Assembly (NCBI GenBank): GCA_964023205.1
Contig: OZ026847.1
Span: 12,531,182-12,595,181, forward strand
Length of the DNA: 64,000 bases
Direction of reading: 5' to 3'
DNA from: Lutraria lutraria
Lineage: Eukaryota > Mollusca > Bivalvia > Venerida > Mactridae
Shown: one piece after another, positions 9,126 through 21,554 of the stretch
How the letters are laid out: each line of letters opens with the position of its first letter
How positions within the stretch are numbered: position 1 is the first letter of the stretch
Notes under the pieces: model-generated
Database searches by the model: none
Seen by the model: only the letters and a program-made list of their open reading frames with translations
What the model was told of the DNA's origin: nothing
Position numbers and translations under genes: made by a program

Positions 9126-11370
9126 ATTATGAGATATCACTAACACTCGTATTTTCATCTTTTTTTTCTTTATTATACAGACAAAATAATTGCACCATAA
9201 TTGTTTGTTCAAACATCATGATATATAATGCGTTCATGCACATTTAAACAATCAATAATTATTACGTCGCTATGACATAAAACAATTGATAATTTTCGAA
9301 ATTAACTGAAGTTACCACCACCAATCACATCTTTTTTGTATAAATTTAAAACGAATAGCAATGTTAAATTGTTTGTACCGAACGGCTAGTAACCATTAAT
9401 TTGGATAAGTGTAAACAAATATTGTCATTTATAATACAATATACAATACAATATCTTTTAAGGCCGTATCTTTTATAATAATGCTCGCATAACGGATGTA
9501 CTGGCTTTTACACTTGAAACACTTGCACTTTTACACTTGAAATATGACGTCACGACATGTGACTATTCTTTCAAAATGGCGGCACCCTAGGAGATTCGCT
9601 CAATCACTAAATGACAATATTAAATCACCAATATTTTTGTTAAATGGTGGATTTTTTTTAAATGCAGGAATCATCATAACTTATATTTCTACACGACTAA
9701 GTGCTTGAAAAGTCAACCTTGCATTACCCTTTAAGCCGAAACGTCGTGTTTGGCTGAATATTTCAAGAAGACACGCTGATTCTAAAACAAACAACTAGCA
9801 GCCGTTGATTTGTAATTTAATTCTCTTTTATTTCGTATTATGATTAGTTTATAATAAAGACGTCAAAATAAAAAATGTTATGACCAGTAACAAGTGACGC
9901 TTACCTTTTCAAACTTTTCGGTCCGTCATATTGGAAACACCGCGGTTTGAGGGCGGACAGAGTTTCCATACAGTGAGAATGCTAGAGTGAGCTTTGTGGA
10001 TTAGATTGTGACCATGTCATTTCATACTGAACTCTGGTTGCCAAGATTGTTCAAATTATGACATCTCGATTCAACTTGACCCATCCCCAGCAGTCTTGAT
10101 TGTGCAAATCTGTTATAATAGTCAAGTGAGCAGTATATGGCTATTATGGCCCTCTTGTTGATAATTATATTAATTAGAAAAAAAGAATTTGGAAATGTAA
10201 CTTATGGGTCTTTAAACATTTAAACATGTCCTACTGAAATTGTCTTAATATTACGAAAGCTATGCCTGTAAGGAAAATACTAAACTTTCTCATTTGTTTG
10301 TTTTCCGTTCCGTATAGAATTTCCATGGGAGATCTTGAAGTGCCATTTTGTCGGTGAAAAAACATCTCCATTATTGGTTCGAATGATATATTTTTATACG
10401 GGACCTTGTCACTAGATGTTAAAATCCTTCAGGGAATACAGATAAAATGATAATAGTTATTGCACTGAATGAATTGAAATATTACGTGAGAATGTTCACA
10501 AATCACACGTTTATCTTTTGAAAATGATTAAGTTAAAATACACTGATGTCCACAGTGTATAATAACTCATGGAGTTAGAGATGGTTAAAACGTATTGTGA
10601 CACAAATGGTAAATTCAAATGAATGGTTGGTGGCTGTCAAGACAAAATAATTATACACGATCCATTAAACTACCAATATCCGAACATTGTTATCTTTCTG
10701 GTTTTCTTCCTTGGACTCACTCAGGCAAAAGATCAACGACAGTGATGTCCGGAAACATTTAATGCACAGTAAGTTTCGTTGCAATCCACATTAAGTTTAA
10801 TGAAAATACATAAACGTCAAAAATATAACGAAGGATAAACATTTCAAGACACGTGCTATCGATATAAGTAGACAAGGTTGTTACATCAAATTCCCCTGTT
10901 AAAATGTAGTATTTTCTATATTTAACAAAATAACGTCAAACTATTGAATATAAAACACCGTGACACTTCAAACTGCAGAAAATTCCACTTCACCTCTTGT
11001 TTTACATATACACAAATCTCCAGGAATAAACCATATAAGGTATTACTAGTATTGTTGTAAAATACTGTGCATAACAAAATATGCATGGAGTGTATGATCG
11101 ATTCAATGGACAAAACCTCATTACGTATATTTCTTATAACACAGCAAACCGCCCATACCAACATAAATGAAGGTCTATTGGAACGAGAATTTAGCATTTG
11201 GCATTCATCAAAGGAACATGCTCGCGTGCTGTGTCTCATCTAAAGGGTTATTATGCTCCTTTCTTGTACTGAAATCATAGTTCGTCTTAAACTTGATGTC
11301 ACATACTCATTAATATTAGAACCTCGGCATGATTAATATATCATTCATATACCAATTTGTACTAGTCTAG
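9126..11370. other. Non-coding stretch with promoter-like motifs, no gene seen
   Basis: Apart from the CRE and YY1 motifs at 9545-9583 I see no structured feature. Slightly GC-richer patches occur at 9540-9600 and 9920-9970. The frame at 10922-11239 (minus) has no recognisable domain. Confidence 0.4.
9545..9583 (+). promoter_or_regulatory. CRE octamer plus YY1 motif, candidate promoter core
   Basis: The full palindromic CRE, TGACGTCA, is at 9545-9552. A perfect YY1 site, AAAATGGCGGC, is at 9573-9583. The two are 20 bp apart. YY1 sites of this form often overlap the start region of housekeeping genes, with the ATG inside. Here that ATG gives only Met-Ala-Ala-Pro and a stop, so no downstream protein is supported. 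A direct repeat 'tttacacttgaaa' sits just upstream (about 9509-9543). One CRE octamer is near chance expectation in 64 kb. The pairing is what makes it notable. Confidence 0.35.
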
Positions 11371-11605
11371 TCTCAGACCCGAGTGGTAGGTCGCTGACTT
11401 CAGATCACTGTAACCTCTCACTGATAGAGGGTCGTGGGTTCCAGCCCAGCTACCGACCATGTCACTTAATGTGTGGAAGTAAGCAGTTGCTTACGGAGGA
11501 TGGAAGTCTAGTACTGAATCTTCCCAGGAACGATGGTTAGGTGAACTGTCTGCCTCATATGACTCGGACTGTTGAAAATGGCGTACAACTTAAACAAAAC
11601 AAAAG
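11371..11605 (+). mobile_element. tRNA-derived SINE, family 1 copy 1
   Basis: The head has a pol III A-box-like stretch (gtggtaggtcgctg, 11383-11396) and a B-box-like GGGTTCCAGCCC (11436-11447). The body aligns along its length with the copy at 43946-44194, sharing 'taacctctcactgata' (11411-11426), 'cagttgcttacgga' (11484-11497) and 'gcctcatatgact' (11552-11564). The 3' end is a 'gttgaaaatggcgtacaac' stretch followed by an AACAAAAC-type tail. Spacing between the boxes is longer than in most tRNAs, fitting a Leu/Ser-type head with a long variable arm. Overlapping open frames on both strands (11508-11943) are chance translations of the SINE and its flank. Confidence 0.8.
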
Positions 11606-14600
11606 CTAATCTCGGATATGGGAAAAAGGGTTCGTGGGAACTGACCGTTATGTGTTTTGTCTTCAATATTCTGTCTAGTCCTTTGTGCTGGGTGGGTTCT
11701 GTGTTATGGAAGCTAGTATTAATTAATGGGAATGGAGGTTTTGTAAGTGCTCTTTCTAGAAATCTTTCACTATCTTTATTAGTACACATTCTCACGATTG
11801 TAAACGTTACAATATATTTCAATCATTCTCTAGACAATGCTAAACGTTCAGCGGAATGTAATGAATTGTTTATTGACGATATAAACCGAGGTGAGTGCGA
11901 ACAAACATTTCCCGTTATGACAGTGACTCAAGTCTATGTCTAGCACTGACCTTACCTATTATTTGAGAAAAATAACAGACGATTATATATACGTCTGGAG
12001 TAGGAATCCCATGTAAAAATGTAGATATGATGATAATTGTTATCATATCCAGCCTTTTCTCACTATTTCATGATTTATGGAAACAACACACTTTACCTTT
12101 GTTATTCTCCCGTACAACCATTTTAAAGGGTGTGTTTGTTTTTCTGAAATTGGAACACGTTTATTGTATCGATATGAGCAGTGTTAGTAATGCATTGTTT
12201 TCTAAAATAGTGACAAATGTATTGAACTTTCTGTCATTAATGTTTGCGCGAAAGGGTTTAAGTTATTGTTTTAAAAGTGCATTATGATATTATTTTCGTT
12301 TTGGATACTCACCAAAAACATACACACAAAAGGTCACTTTGAAGAAATAAAATGATAAAATTTATACGTAGATAAAATCGTGTGTGCGTTAAACCTAAAG
12401 GAGAGATTATCAAAGAAAAGCGAAAACAGATTCTGCAGCCTCATGTAAAATGTAGAGACAAAATAATAACGGTAAAGTCCCAAATAATCAGATTTGTTGG
12501 GTATAATGTCAACTGTCAAAGTAACTACTTCCTTTAATGACGCATCCATTAATAAAGATGCAACGAACGTGGTTTTATTATAAATTGAGTTTGTGTCGCG
12601 AGTAAAGAATCACACTCGTGCAGTTCTTGCTGCTTTGTTCTTGAAACACATGTCTTATTAACAATGAAATGTTACGAGTACGAAGTAAATGGAGTACTTT
12701 TTATCTACAAATTGATATTTTAATGCTATATTAGGCATTTAGTTGTCTTTCTTAATGTTACAACATGTGCTCTTGCTGCAGAAATAGAACAATATCAGTG
12801 ATTTCTTTTTCATTTCGGTAATCAATGAATCATTTATGAGTTGAATGATTTGTGAATAACACCATAATTGTTAAGTACGCCACATGTACCACACTAGTTA
12901 GCTTAAGGCAATAAATATGATATGTTAAAAGAGCATTTTAAAAGAGCAACAGCTGTAGATTCTTATGGTGCCGGAAGATACCCAATTAGTATTGTTTGTA
13001 TTGCTTTCTATATAACTAGGAAGTAATGTATATATACCTTACACTAGAAGAATGTAGATGAGGTTGTAATACAGACAATTGCTGTTTTATAATAAGTACT
13101 TGAAAATAGTTAGCCATACATTCATTTTGAGGTCTTGATTGTTATTCGAGAAAAATAAAAAAAATATAAGAAATAAAATATTTAGTACGTTAGATTGTTT
13201 ATTAAATCAAACATGATGAGATGACATTACCTATAGATATAATAAACATATTAGGAAAGCAATCCGTACGTTTGTTTTACAATCAGCCATGATGGTTGAC
13301 TGTTAAGCGTCACTTCTTTTTTAACCATATTCACTCATAACTTGAACTTATTCGGCAGCTGACAATTAATGCCGAATATTATAATTAAGTCACATTTTAC
13401 CACTTCCCTCAAAGATGTGCATACAATGCCAGAGAAGGCTGAAAATGGACAATATCGCTGTTCAATCTGAGGTTTGAGAGGTCTCGGGACTTATTTCACA
13501 TACGTCCAGTCACCGTTCAGTAATATAACAGGTACACCAAGTATTTAATGACTACCCGAACGATTTGTGATCAAATACGTGAAAAAAGGTATTTGTAAGC
13601 CACCGACAACCTCCTAAATTTAACTTCTCTTTCTAGATGGTGCATGGATGGTTCTATTTAGGAATAATCTTTGAATTACATATAAAGCGAACTTTGTAGG
13701 TTTTAATATAATCCCGTGTCTAAGTAAGCATCAAATCATCACGAATATGCCATTGGTGTGATAAAATGGAAGTTGGAGTGAAAATGACGTTCTGAAATCT
13801 TCACTTGTTATTTCCTTCGAGCTTAATGCGACAAATCCGATTCTCATTTCATTTTGGAGATTTCAATAAAGAAAAATACCGAAAATCACTAACCTAATAC
13901 ATCCTAATACAACAAGTACACACCAAACATAATGTATTAAGTGCATCTAAAAGCATTTGCAGCGGGAGAATGAATGTTTTGCGACATTAACGTAATGTAC
14001 GAAGTGTTCGCGAATGTAACATCTCAGAACTTTTCTTCTATGCTTCGAAAGCAAAATAAAGTCTAGAACGTTGAACTGAACAAAGTTAACGTAAATTTAT
14101 CAGATAATTATATGCTTCTTCAAAATGTGGGGAAAATACACAACTACATTGTAATTGTAAGACAGGCAGTACAGTGTACAGACCCTAATCCAAACATTAA
14201 TATCCGATCCGACAACTCCAGTTTAGTTTCACTGCGTATGTAGCATGAATCATTTATAAATCATTCATTGCGATTATTTATCTGAATAGTGTAGTTTTGG
14301 AATTAGTAAACATGAAGTTAAAACTGCTATATGATAAAAGAAAAAGGAGAGTACTAGTTAGGAATATTACCTCCCTTTATGATATAAAGTCAAACTTAAC
14401 TGACCCCAATCTAACATTCCATACAGTAACAGTTGAAAGTTGTTAAGTATCAAATATGTTTGAACGTCACAATTTATAAGGATCTGGTACCTGAAATGTT
14501 TGTTCAGCATCATTAAAACTTTGCATTAGGATCCGGTATCCATAAGATATTATACACATAATATATTTTTTGACTTCATTATTTTGATATGACAAGATGA

Positions 14601-16161
14601 ATCATACTGTCATACAGGTGTGAACAAAGAAGAGAAGTTTACTCGTGAAACTGATTGTCATTTACGACATACACAATATCAGTCCTGGTAATTTGGTATA
14701 ATTTCTACCAAGTACTATGTAACATGAATGTAGAATAAAACATGAAGTTATGAAACCATCCAATGTCTGATCTCCTTATTAACATCGATTCACGTTATGT
14801 CATATCTTTATATTCGTCCTAGAAATATTAATACAATTCTCAGTCCGATTACTTTTTTTATAACCTCTGGTTTGTTGAATTTGCAAACAGTCGTGGTCTC
14901 CAGAGCTCTCAAACACAACCATTATTTCAATGCAATATGATTACTCTTAGAATAATACGCGAATAAACAAGTACTTATCGTGAAGACAATCAGGTAAGAC
15001 TGTGTTGGATTTGTGAGGAAACTTAATAACACTAGGATTGGAATTGTTTAACTCAAGTATAACACCAGGACACCGTATTAGTGTTTGATGTCAACCGTTC
15101 GAGGAACTAAGCATCGATTTATCATGGTTTCTGTAAACAGAATTAAACACTGAAAAGGACTTGCCAGTTTCTGTACATTCAGTTCTGTTTACAAGAAGGT
15201 AAATGAGGCTTTCGAAACATTCACAAAACAAGTTAATGACTTGAGAATAATTCAGACAGTGCTACGCAATGTTCTCTGAAGCAAAACATCTGACAAGCAA
15301 GCACAAAGGAAATTTCATAACTGGTAAGACATGTAAAACACGATTAGAAACATAAGTTGATTATGCAACGTCCCTGTATACATTTAGATCTAATAGAGAA
15401 TGTAGTGTTTATATAACTTTTGTCTGTTGTTGACACTGTATTTTGTACACGTCCAAATAAATTATCTGGTGAGTTCTTTTGTTCACTGGGGTTTAAGGTA
15501 GTACCAACAAGCTGGGTCTTTTGGTAACACTTTCTGCTTTAATGACGGAGAAAGACCTCAGGCATACACCAAGATCCATCGACCATTCGTTAACTAGCCG
15601 GACAGCTTCCTCAAATTACAAGTCAATGACCAAAACCAGTCAACCACGACGGTACTTCAAACACATTATAACCTGTTTCGCACCACACAGCACTGTACGA
15701 CCTCGAACTAAGCAAGTCGTGCTAAAAATTGAGATGGCCTCACTGTCAAGGTGAAATATAGAAGGCATTGAAAAACAGTACGTCAATAACAAGTCTCCAT
15801 GTACAGGTTGTCTTAGTAACAAGATGGTCGCTCTGTGAGGTCAACTGTATGGATCGTCTATGAAAACGTTCTTCTTGCTTAAGAAGAGTTCCTTGTTAAG
15901 ATATTTGAAAATAAATCACGATTATAGCTATCACGGATACGATTACATGTTTTCATCTTCCTCATTTCCTTTTTTTGCAACAGTAAAACATGGATCTAAA
16001 GATTCAGGTCTCCTGGGATTCATCAAAACAGTGTTCTACAATATTGTGTTTTATATGAGATAGTTCGTGCTGTATGATTCATGACTAGGTTGTACGTGTG
16101 GTAAGATCTAATGTATCACACGTGCTGTTCCCTAGGAATATGTTTTACTACTTACCATTAA
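11606..16161. other. 4.5 kb non-coding stretch
   Basis: No coding frame with recognisable sequence, no tandem repeat and no long inverted repeat were noticed. Frames at 12027-12287 and 12334-12549 are hydrophobic or AT-driven. A 77-codon TTG-led plus frame (15521-15754) and an overlapping minus frame (15640-15822) have a more balanced residue mix and lie 0.4 kb from the relic at 16162-16486, but I cannot assign them. Confidence 0.4.
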
Positions 16162-16486
16162 TCATGTGGCAAAAAGAATACTACGATCCATTACTGCATG
16201 CAAAGATCCAGATTGCCTCTCCATCTCACGTACTTTCAAGATGTCACCAATACAGCAACAAGTTAAAAGGGACTCCTCGGTCAAATAGATATGGTGTAAA
16301 ACTGGTGTGACAAGTCCTTCACCGCTATTCCATTCAGTACCAGACTTTCTTATGTGAGAAAGTTGTCCATCTAACGTATATAAAGTTGCCGACTCTATTT
16401 TGTTTGTCACTAGAAAAAATGTCCCTTGCTTTTGATGCGTCTTATACATGGGTATAAAATCATTTCCGTTTAGTGATCATGTTTTG
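16162..16486 (-). pseudogene. Coding-like frame of unknown origin, exon or gene relic
   Basis: The minus-strand frame is open from about 16486 to the TGA at 16162, about 107 codons, with an internal ATG at 16449. Its residue mix is unlike the AT-driven chance frames nearby: few Phe/Ile/Asn runs, and balanced Gly, Thr, Glu and Ser. It reads GTFFLVTNKIESATLYTLDG and later GEGLVTPVLHHIYLTEESLL. The pattern of a strand, Tyr-x-Leu-Asp-Gly, then a Gly-x-x-x-Pro step is loosely like one blade of an NHL-type beta-propeller, but I cannot confirm this. No clear splice sites with a matching neighbour exon were found. It may be an orphan exon, a retro-copy or a transposon gene fragment. Confidence 0.25.
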
Positions 16487-17159
16487 CATACACGTAAGTG
16501 GTTTCTTGATGCAGTATTAACTGTAATGCAAAACTGAAAAAAAATCTCTTACACCGTAAGTACATGCATATGATATCAGTCATTAGCAGCAACACAATTA
16601 TGAACATAATGAATCTAACGAATACAATTCATTGATATTTATTTGATTTAGGATATATCATGCGCCACACATCAAAGGCTTCGATGCTAGCGTGATGTGT
16701 TTCATTAATAGATAATTATAGGCTCCTAGCAATATGATATAGTATACAATGTCCGATATAATAACTATCTCGACACAGCACTACATGAATATGACAAAAG
16801 TTATATTACTGTGAAACATATACCAGACGATTCATGTTATGACTATAAGGACTAATTTGTTGCAATCAGAAGTGAACTTTTGATAATGGAAATATGTTTG
16901 CCATTCGGTAGAATGCAAAAGCATGTGTTTTTTAGAAATTCTTATTATAATAATCTAATTTGCAAGAACGTGGAGAAAACAGAATCGATCGACCGCGCTT
17001 ATTTGTTCGAAAACACCATTTTTTCCCTTTTAAGACATTGTCTCTTGTGAATAAAAAAAATCCAAATAGCAAAAATAGTCTGCTGTGTATTAGTATGCGT
17101 TACAAATTCATCGTGTTGCGTGTCACTATTTTTTTAAATTTCTATGGGTAGGATCAAAG
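16487..17159. other. Non-coding stretch before SINE family 2
   Basis: Nothing is recognised. The frame at 16960-17151 lacks a domain and overlaps AT-rich sequence. Confidence 0.4.
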
Positions 17160-17350
17160 AAGGGCCTTCGTGTTCCAGTGGTTATATAGCCTCCGATTTG
17201 CAATCATTTGGCACTCTGTAAATCTCACCTGGGAGCAAATTTCACATGTGAGGAATTTGTCCACGTCGGTGGTCTTCCTACACCATTAAAATTTGAAAAA
17301 GTTGTTTGATGACCTTGGCTGCTGGCGTAACGTTAAAACCCAGCAAAAAA
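17160..17350 (+). mobile_element. Probable tRNA-derived SINE, family 2
   Basis: The start resembles a tRNA 5' half (gtgttccagtggttatatagc) with a decayed B-box region. The body carries 'gtccacgtcggtggtcttcc' and ends with 'accttggctgctggcgtaac' then 'gttaaaacccagcaaaaaa'. This is the style of tail seen on animal SINEs, with an A-run at the end (17345-17350). It shares no body sequence with family 1. The assignment rests on architecture only, since there is no second copy in the window. Confidence 0.5.
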
Positions 17351-18323
17351 GGATCAACGGTAGTTTGATGGTCAACACAAAATCTTAGTGACCTTGATAA
17401 ATAACAATACATACTCGAAACTACCACGTTTTCACTTTAAAAGACTCATACTGACCAGCACAAAAGTTATTCTTTTCTCTGTTGATCTAATTGACGAATG
17501 ATATGCGAAGGTCACTATATTTGTGAGTCTTGATAGGAGAGTGACATCTCTTTACGTCTTCTATTTTCATGTACTTGGAAGTATCTTTGTTTTCTTGAGT
17601 AATTTATTCGTCTTCCAGACTGAATGATGACAAGGAAATGAGGGAAAGAACCATATTCCTATCAGTGACGACTAGTCCATGTTTCTTATGTATAATTTAT
17701 AGATATCTTAGCACTCATCGTGGTATAAGTTTGCATGATGAGCGGATAATATGCTCGTATTTCTTCGGATGATTAACACATTCATCTCAAGTTTTGAACG
17801 TGAGTTTGTCCATTCATATGTTCATATCTATAATCATAAATTGTTTCGGTAGTTCCCTATATTGAATTATTTAAAAACAAAACAATAAAAAGGTACAGTT
17901 AAACAATAGTAACAACATCATTTTCAGAACCACAAAAAAGTACTCTTGGAAACTGAACTTACATACACTTGCACTGCAACATAGAACGGGGTCTGTTTAG
18001 CACAACATTGCACGGCGGATGTAGAAAATGTAGTACTTCGGTCCGCATCAAAATTCATGCGCGAGGAGCGAGTGACGGCTATGGAAATCTGAGCTTTTAT
18101 TCAATTTCCAAAAACGAGTTATAATCTGGCCATTATGATGAGGTAGTGTAAATATATATTAAGTTTCTCGCTAAATGAGTTTATGGTGTTTATAGGTCCC
18201 CAGAATGCAGTTGTCTTTGATAAAGGTTTGCATCGTGCTATACCATATTGTGTATCATTGTGCAGTCTGGCTTTGATGCATATAATTCACTGTTCAGAAT
18301 TGTATAAGTACATAAGGGGATAC
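17351..18323. other. Non-coding stretch between two SINEs
   Basis: No gene is seen. A short GC-richer patch at about 18005-18080 contains 'gcgcgaggagcgagtgacgg', but it has no open frame or repeat partner in the window. Confidence 0.4.
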
Positions 18324-18433
18324 CGGCTGTGGTCCAATGGTTAGTTCGCCTGACTTGTGACCCGGCGATCCGGTTTGAATCCTGATCGTGGTTGATTTTA
18401 CCCATTTTTGAAAATTTGGTAAAACAGGTCGTT
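18324..18433 (+). mobile_element. tRNA-derived SINE head, family 3 (His-like)
   Basis: An A-box-type segment (tggtccaatggttagttcgcc, about 18330-18350) is followed at tRNA-like spacing by the B-box GGTTTGAATCC (18372-18382), one mismatch from consensus. A GTG triplet lies at the anticodon position (18357-18359), as in tRNA-His. The anticodon and acceptor arms do not pair well: the 5' 'ggctgtg' has no proper 3' partner and there is no discriminator end. It therefore reads as a SINE or tRNA pseudogene rather than a working tRNA. A short AT-rich body follows. Confidence 0.6.
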
Positions 18434-21400
18434 TTTCATACAGAAGTTGATGAATTGTAATTCCGTTGAAGTAGCGTTAATCTCACTGAATATAAACCAC
18501 AGACAAATTGTCTTTATCATGAGCTAAAATTACAATATTAGGGCGTGCTTACATTCTGGAAACTTACGACGACGAATCATGTCTGATTTTATTACAATTA
18601 CGTTCCATTGTTGTTGTAAATGTAAGAATTATAGACATAGTATTTATTTGTTATTGTCCAGACATTATCTCTGGTACCATATTTCCTACCTCATATCGTC
18701 CAGACAAATATATCCATACATTCACGTCAATGTAGCGACTTCATGTCAAGCAATAATACAAGTGATTGAACATAATCGACGCCAGAATGCTTATTCATAA
18801 ACATCATTTTACGAATGTTTTCTTGAAAAGAAGTGAACAAGCTGAAAATGCAATTAATTGTGATTGTATAACGTACAGATAACCATTTTATTATTATGTT
18901 TTTTTACATTAGTTATTCATCGTATTATGTTAAATCACCAATTACCGAATACTCAGGCATACATAGAGATAAGAAAATGATACTTAGAAATAAATCAGAC
19001 ATAATATTCCAGATTTCCCTATAATACTACCCTCCGCCACCCCGAAAAAGAATGATTATGAAGCACTTACTACTGTATTGTTTTTAGACTTATTTCAAAC
19101 CGTGTGACCACGCAATACATCATATGCTCTACCGTCATCTAAAATCTGAAAGGTGAAATAACTTAATAGAAATCGTGTATAGTGTATTATTCTTTATCGT
19201 CCTAGTACATTACATACCCTTGAAAAGTGACATGTCTTGTCTCTGTTTAATTGTCCTTTGGGCTCAACACAGTTTTACCCAAACAGTCGCATTGATAGTG
19301 CGTTCTTGCATTCAAGCACAAAGACATCGGTATACAATTGAAACATAGCTCTGCTACGTATTGTTTTGCGTTTTATATCCATCTGACACTTATACGTAAA
19401 CTCAAGAAATGAACACTGACTTTGAACATTGAATGAAACACGATGATCCCACACCACAATCTACAGAGCCAGAAAGAGATGGAGTCCTTGGTTTGTGTAG
19501 AATGTTTGTTTCCTTTGCTTCATGTTGCTCCCGCCAAGCCAATGTGGGTTTGCATCAGATTCGCGACTTCGCATGAGAATACTGTCTAGAGTGATAACAT
19601 AGATCGATGGTACTATACAGTCATGTTAACGTTAGGAGTCCTCGACCGCCGTGAGAATACCAAAAGTCACCGTATAACATGATGTCGGCTGTTGGTGGGG
19701 ATTTGACAAAGTCCTTGTCACTATAAGTCTTGTCGTACTTCATTGTGTTGTTTCATTGACAGTATTCAAACAAGTTATTTTACATAGAGCAATGATTTTT
19801 ACGCCATTATCTAGGACCATACTGCATTATTGTTGTTCGTCTTAGTTTAAAATGTCTTTATTTTGATAATTGTTAATCCAAACCAGTTGTCCAAACCCAA
19901 GTACATTTTTGTAATACTAAAACGATATGTAAATGCGCTGTCCATGTATGTAATAAATCGTAAAAGAGCATGTTGTTACCATTGATCATGATTTAACCAT
20001 TTCTGAGCTTACTGCGTTTTTGAATGTAAACCAATCCATTTCCAGACAACTTATAGTTAACAATGAGCCATTGACACAGAAACAAAGCCCGAGTAACAAA
20101 TTCTCACCGAATATCAAAAACTTACTAAAAAACTTTAACAATCATGAACTATAACGCAAAGTGGATCACGCAATACTTATCAAAGTTCATAAGGCGGTCA
20201 TTCTCAGTGAGTTCGTGACTTCTTTATGGCATCATTGGTATGTTAGAATACTACGGTCAAACATGTGTAAAATGAATCCCATGCGATTTATTAGCGTGTC
20301 AGCTCTAGACAAGAAACCTTATTGAGACTTGTACAAACCAAGAAATCTTCCTCTAGAGAAGCAGTTACTTGTTTTTAACTTGTCAGGAATAAATGGATAT
20401 GTATTTAATTATACTGTTGGACAATTCCTGATACAAGGTCCCAAAGGTATAAGAAGAAACAATGATTTACTTTCTCATATTTAAGCCACACAATGAATTT
20501 ATCACTTAACAGCAGTAATGTCTTAATCTAGTAATTAAAGTCGTTTCTACTTATAATGACGTAGATAAAGTGAAATTTGTTTAAAGAAAATAAACTGAAA
20601 ATAATGATCTGTCAAGATACACACTCGCCTCTCAATAGAAAACTATAGATACTTAATTATTCAACACTCTATCTTAATACAACATACTCATTCGAGCAAT
20701 CTGGTCTTTAAACTTGATTACAAATGTTTTAAATAAGTCGTTTCTTTCATTGTACGGAGGAAATTGTTTCACTTTATTTTATTCATATGTTGGCTGGCGT
20801 TTAATCAATCAAGTGCATTTATATTGCGCTCCAGTTTTGGTTTTACAAATAACAGCAATTTGATTCACACAAATCATTGGAATCAGAAAAGAGCATGCTA
20901 GCCCCCGTAACAATCGCGACCTAATTATTAGTTATTATGCTAACGATTTCCTTATAATGTAGTTTTGTATGTTAAAGAGAAAATATGAATAACTTTTCCT
21001 GGACACCAAGGAACCAAATATCGGTAGACCACGGATTAGGTTAATTTGAATCTCTGAAGCGCCTACCAAATTGCCTTTGGCAACGAATTTAAGAGAAAAG
21101 CAACAAACTCTGTCTGCATTTATGTCCGTAGGGGCAACCTGGTTCTTATATCACATATTCTACATGAGAATTATGGCTCTAACAACATGGTCACCCAGAC
21201 TGGTGTTACGACAAACAATAAGTTCAGATGTTTTCCATGATTATATGACACACATTTTTCTGACAGTGTGAAAGAAACTTTATTTTAACAATGGAATGTG
21301 TATGACATACAATGTCATTATCAACGGTCCATTTATATACATGTAAATATATCCTTCTGGGACATGGCGCATATGTTAAATTATTGTGTTGGTAACACAA

Positions 21401-21554
21401 ATTGTGAATAGCTTAATACTTTCAAATTGGAATGTCGGTGTCCTGTCCCATTACGGGATTGTTCTAATCTTAATCTTAAGTGCGCTGAACAGTGAACTTA
21501 GTTATACAAACATGATCATTTGAATCGTATTAGTATTTCTCATTGGAAGAATGG
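18434..21554. other. Non-coding stretch before the triplicated block
   Basis: I see no gene, tandem repeat or inverted repeat that I can support. Open frames (18579-18800, 19275-19457, 21071-21271) are short and unremarkable. Confidence 0.4.

Noticed and set aside
11508..11943. Overlapping ORFs of 104 and 123 codons on opposite strands
   Set aside because: They cover the 3' half of a SINE and its flank and neither shows a domain.
18324..18400. Functional tRNA-His gene
   Set aside because: Acceptor and anticodon stems do not pair and a SINE-like body follows.
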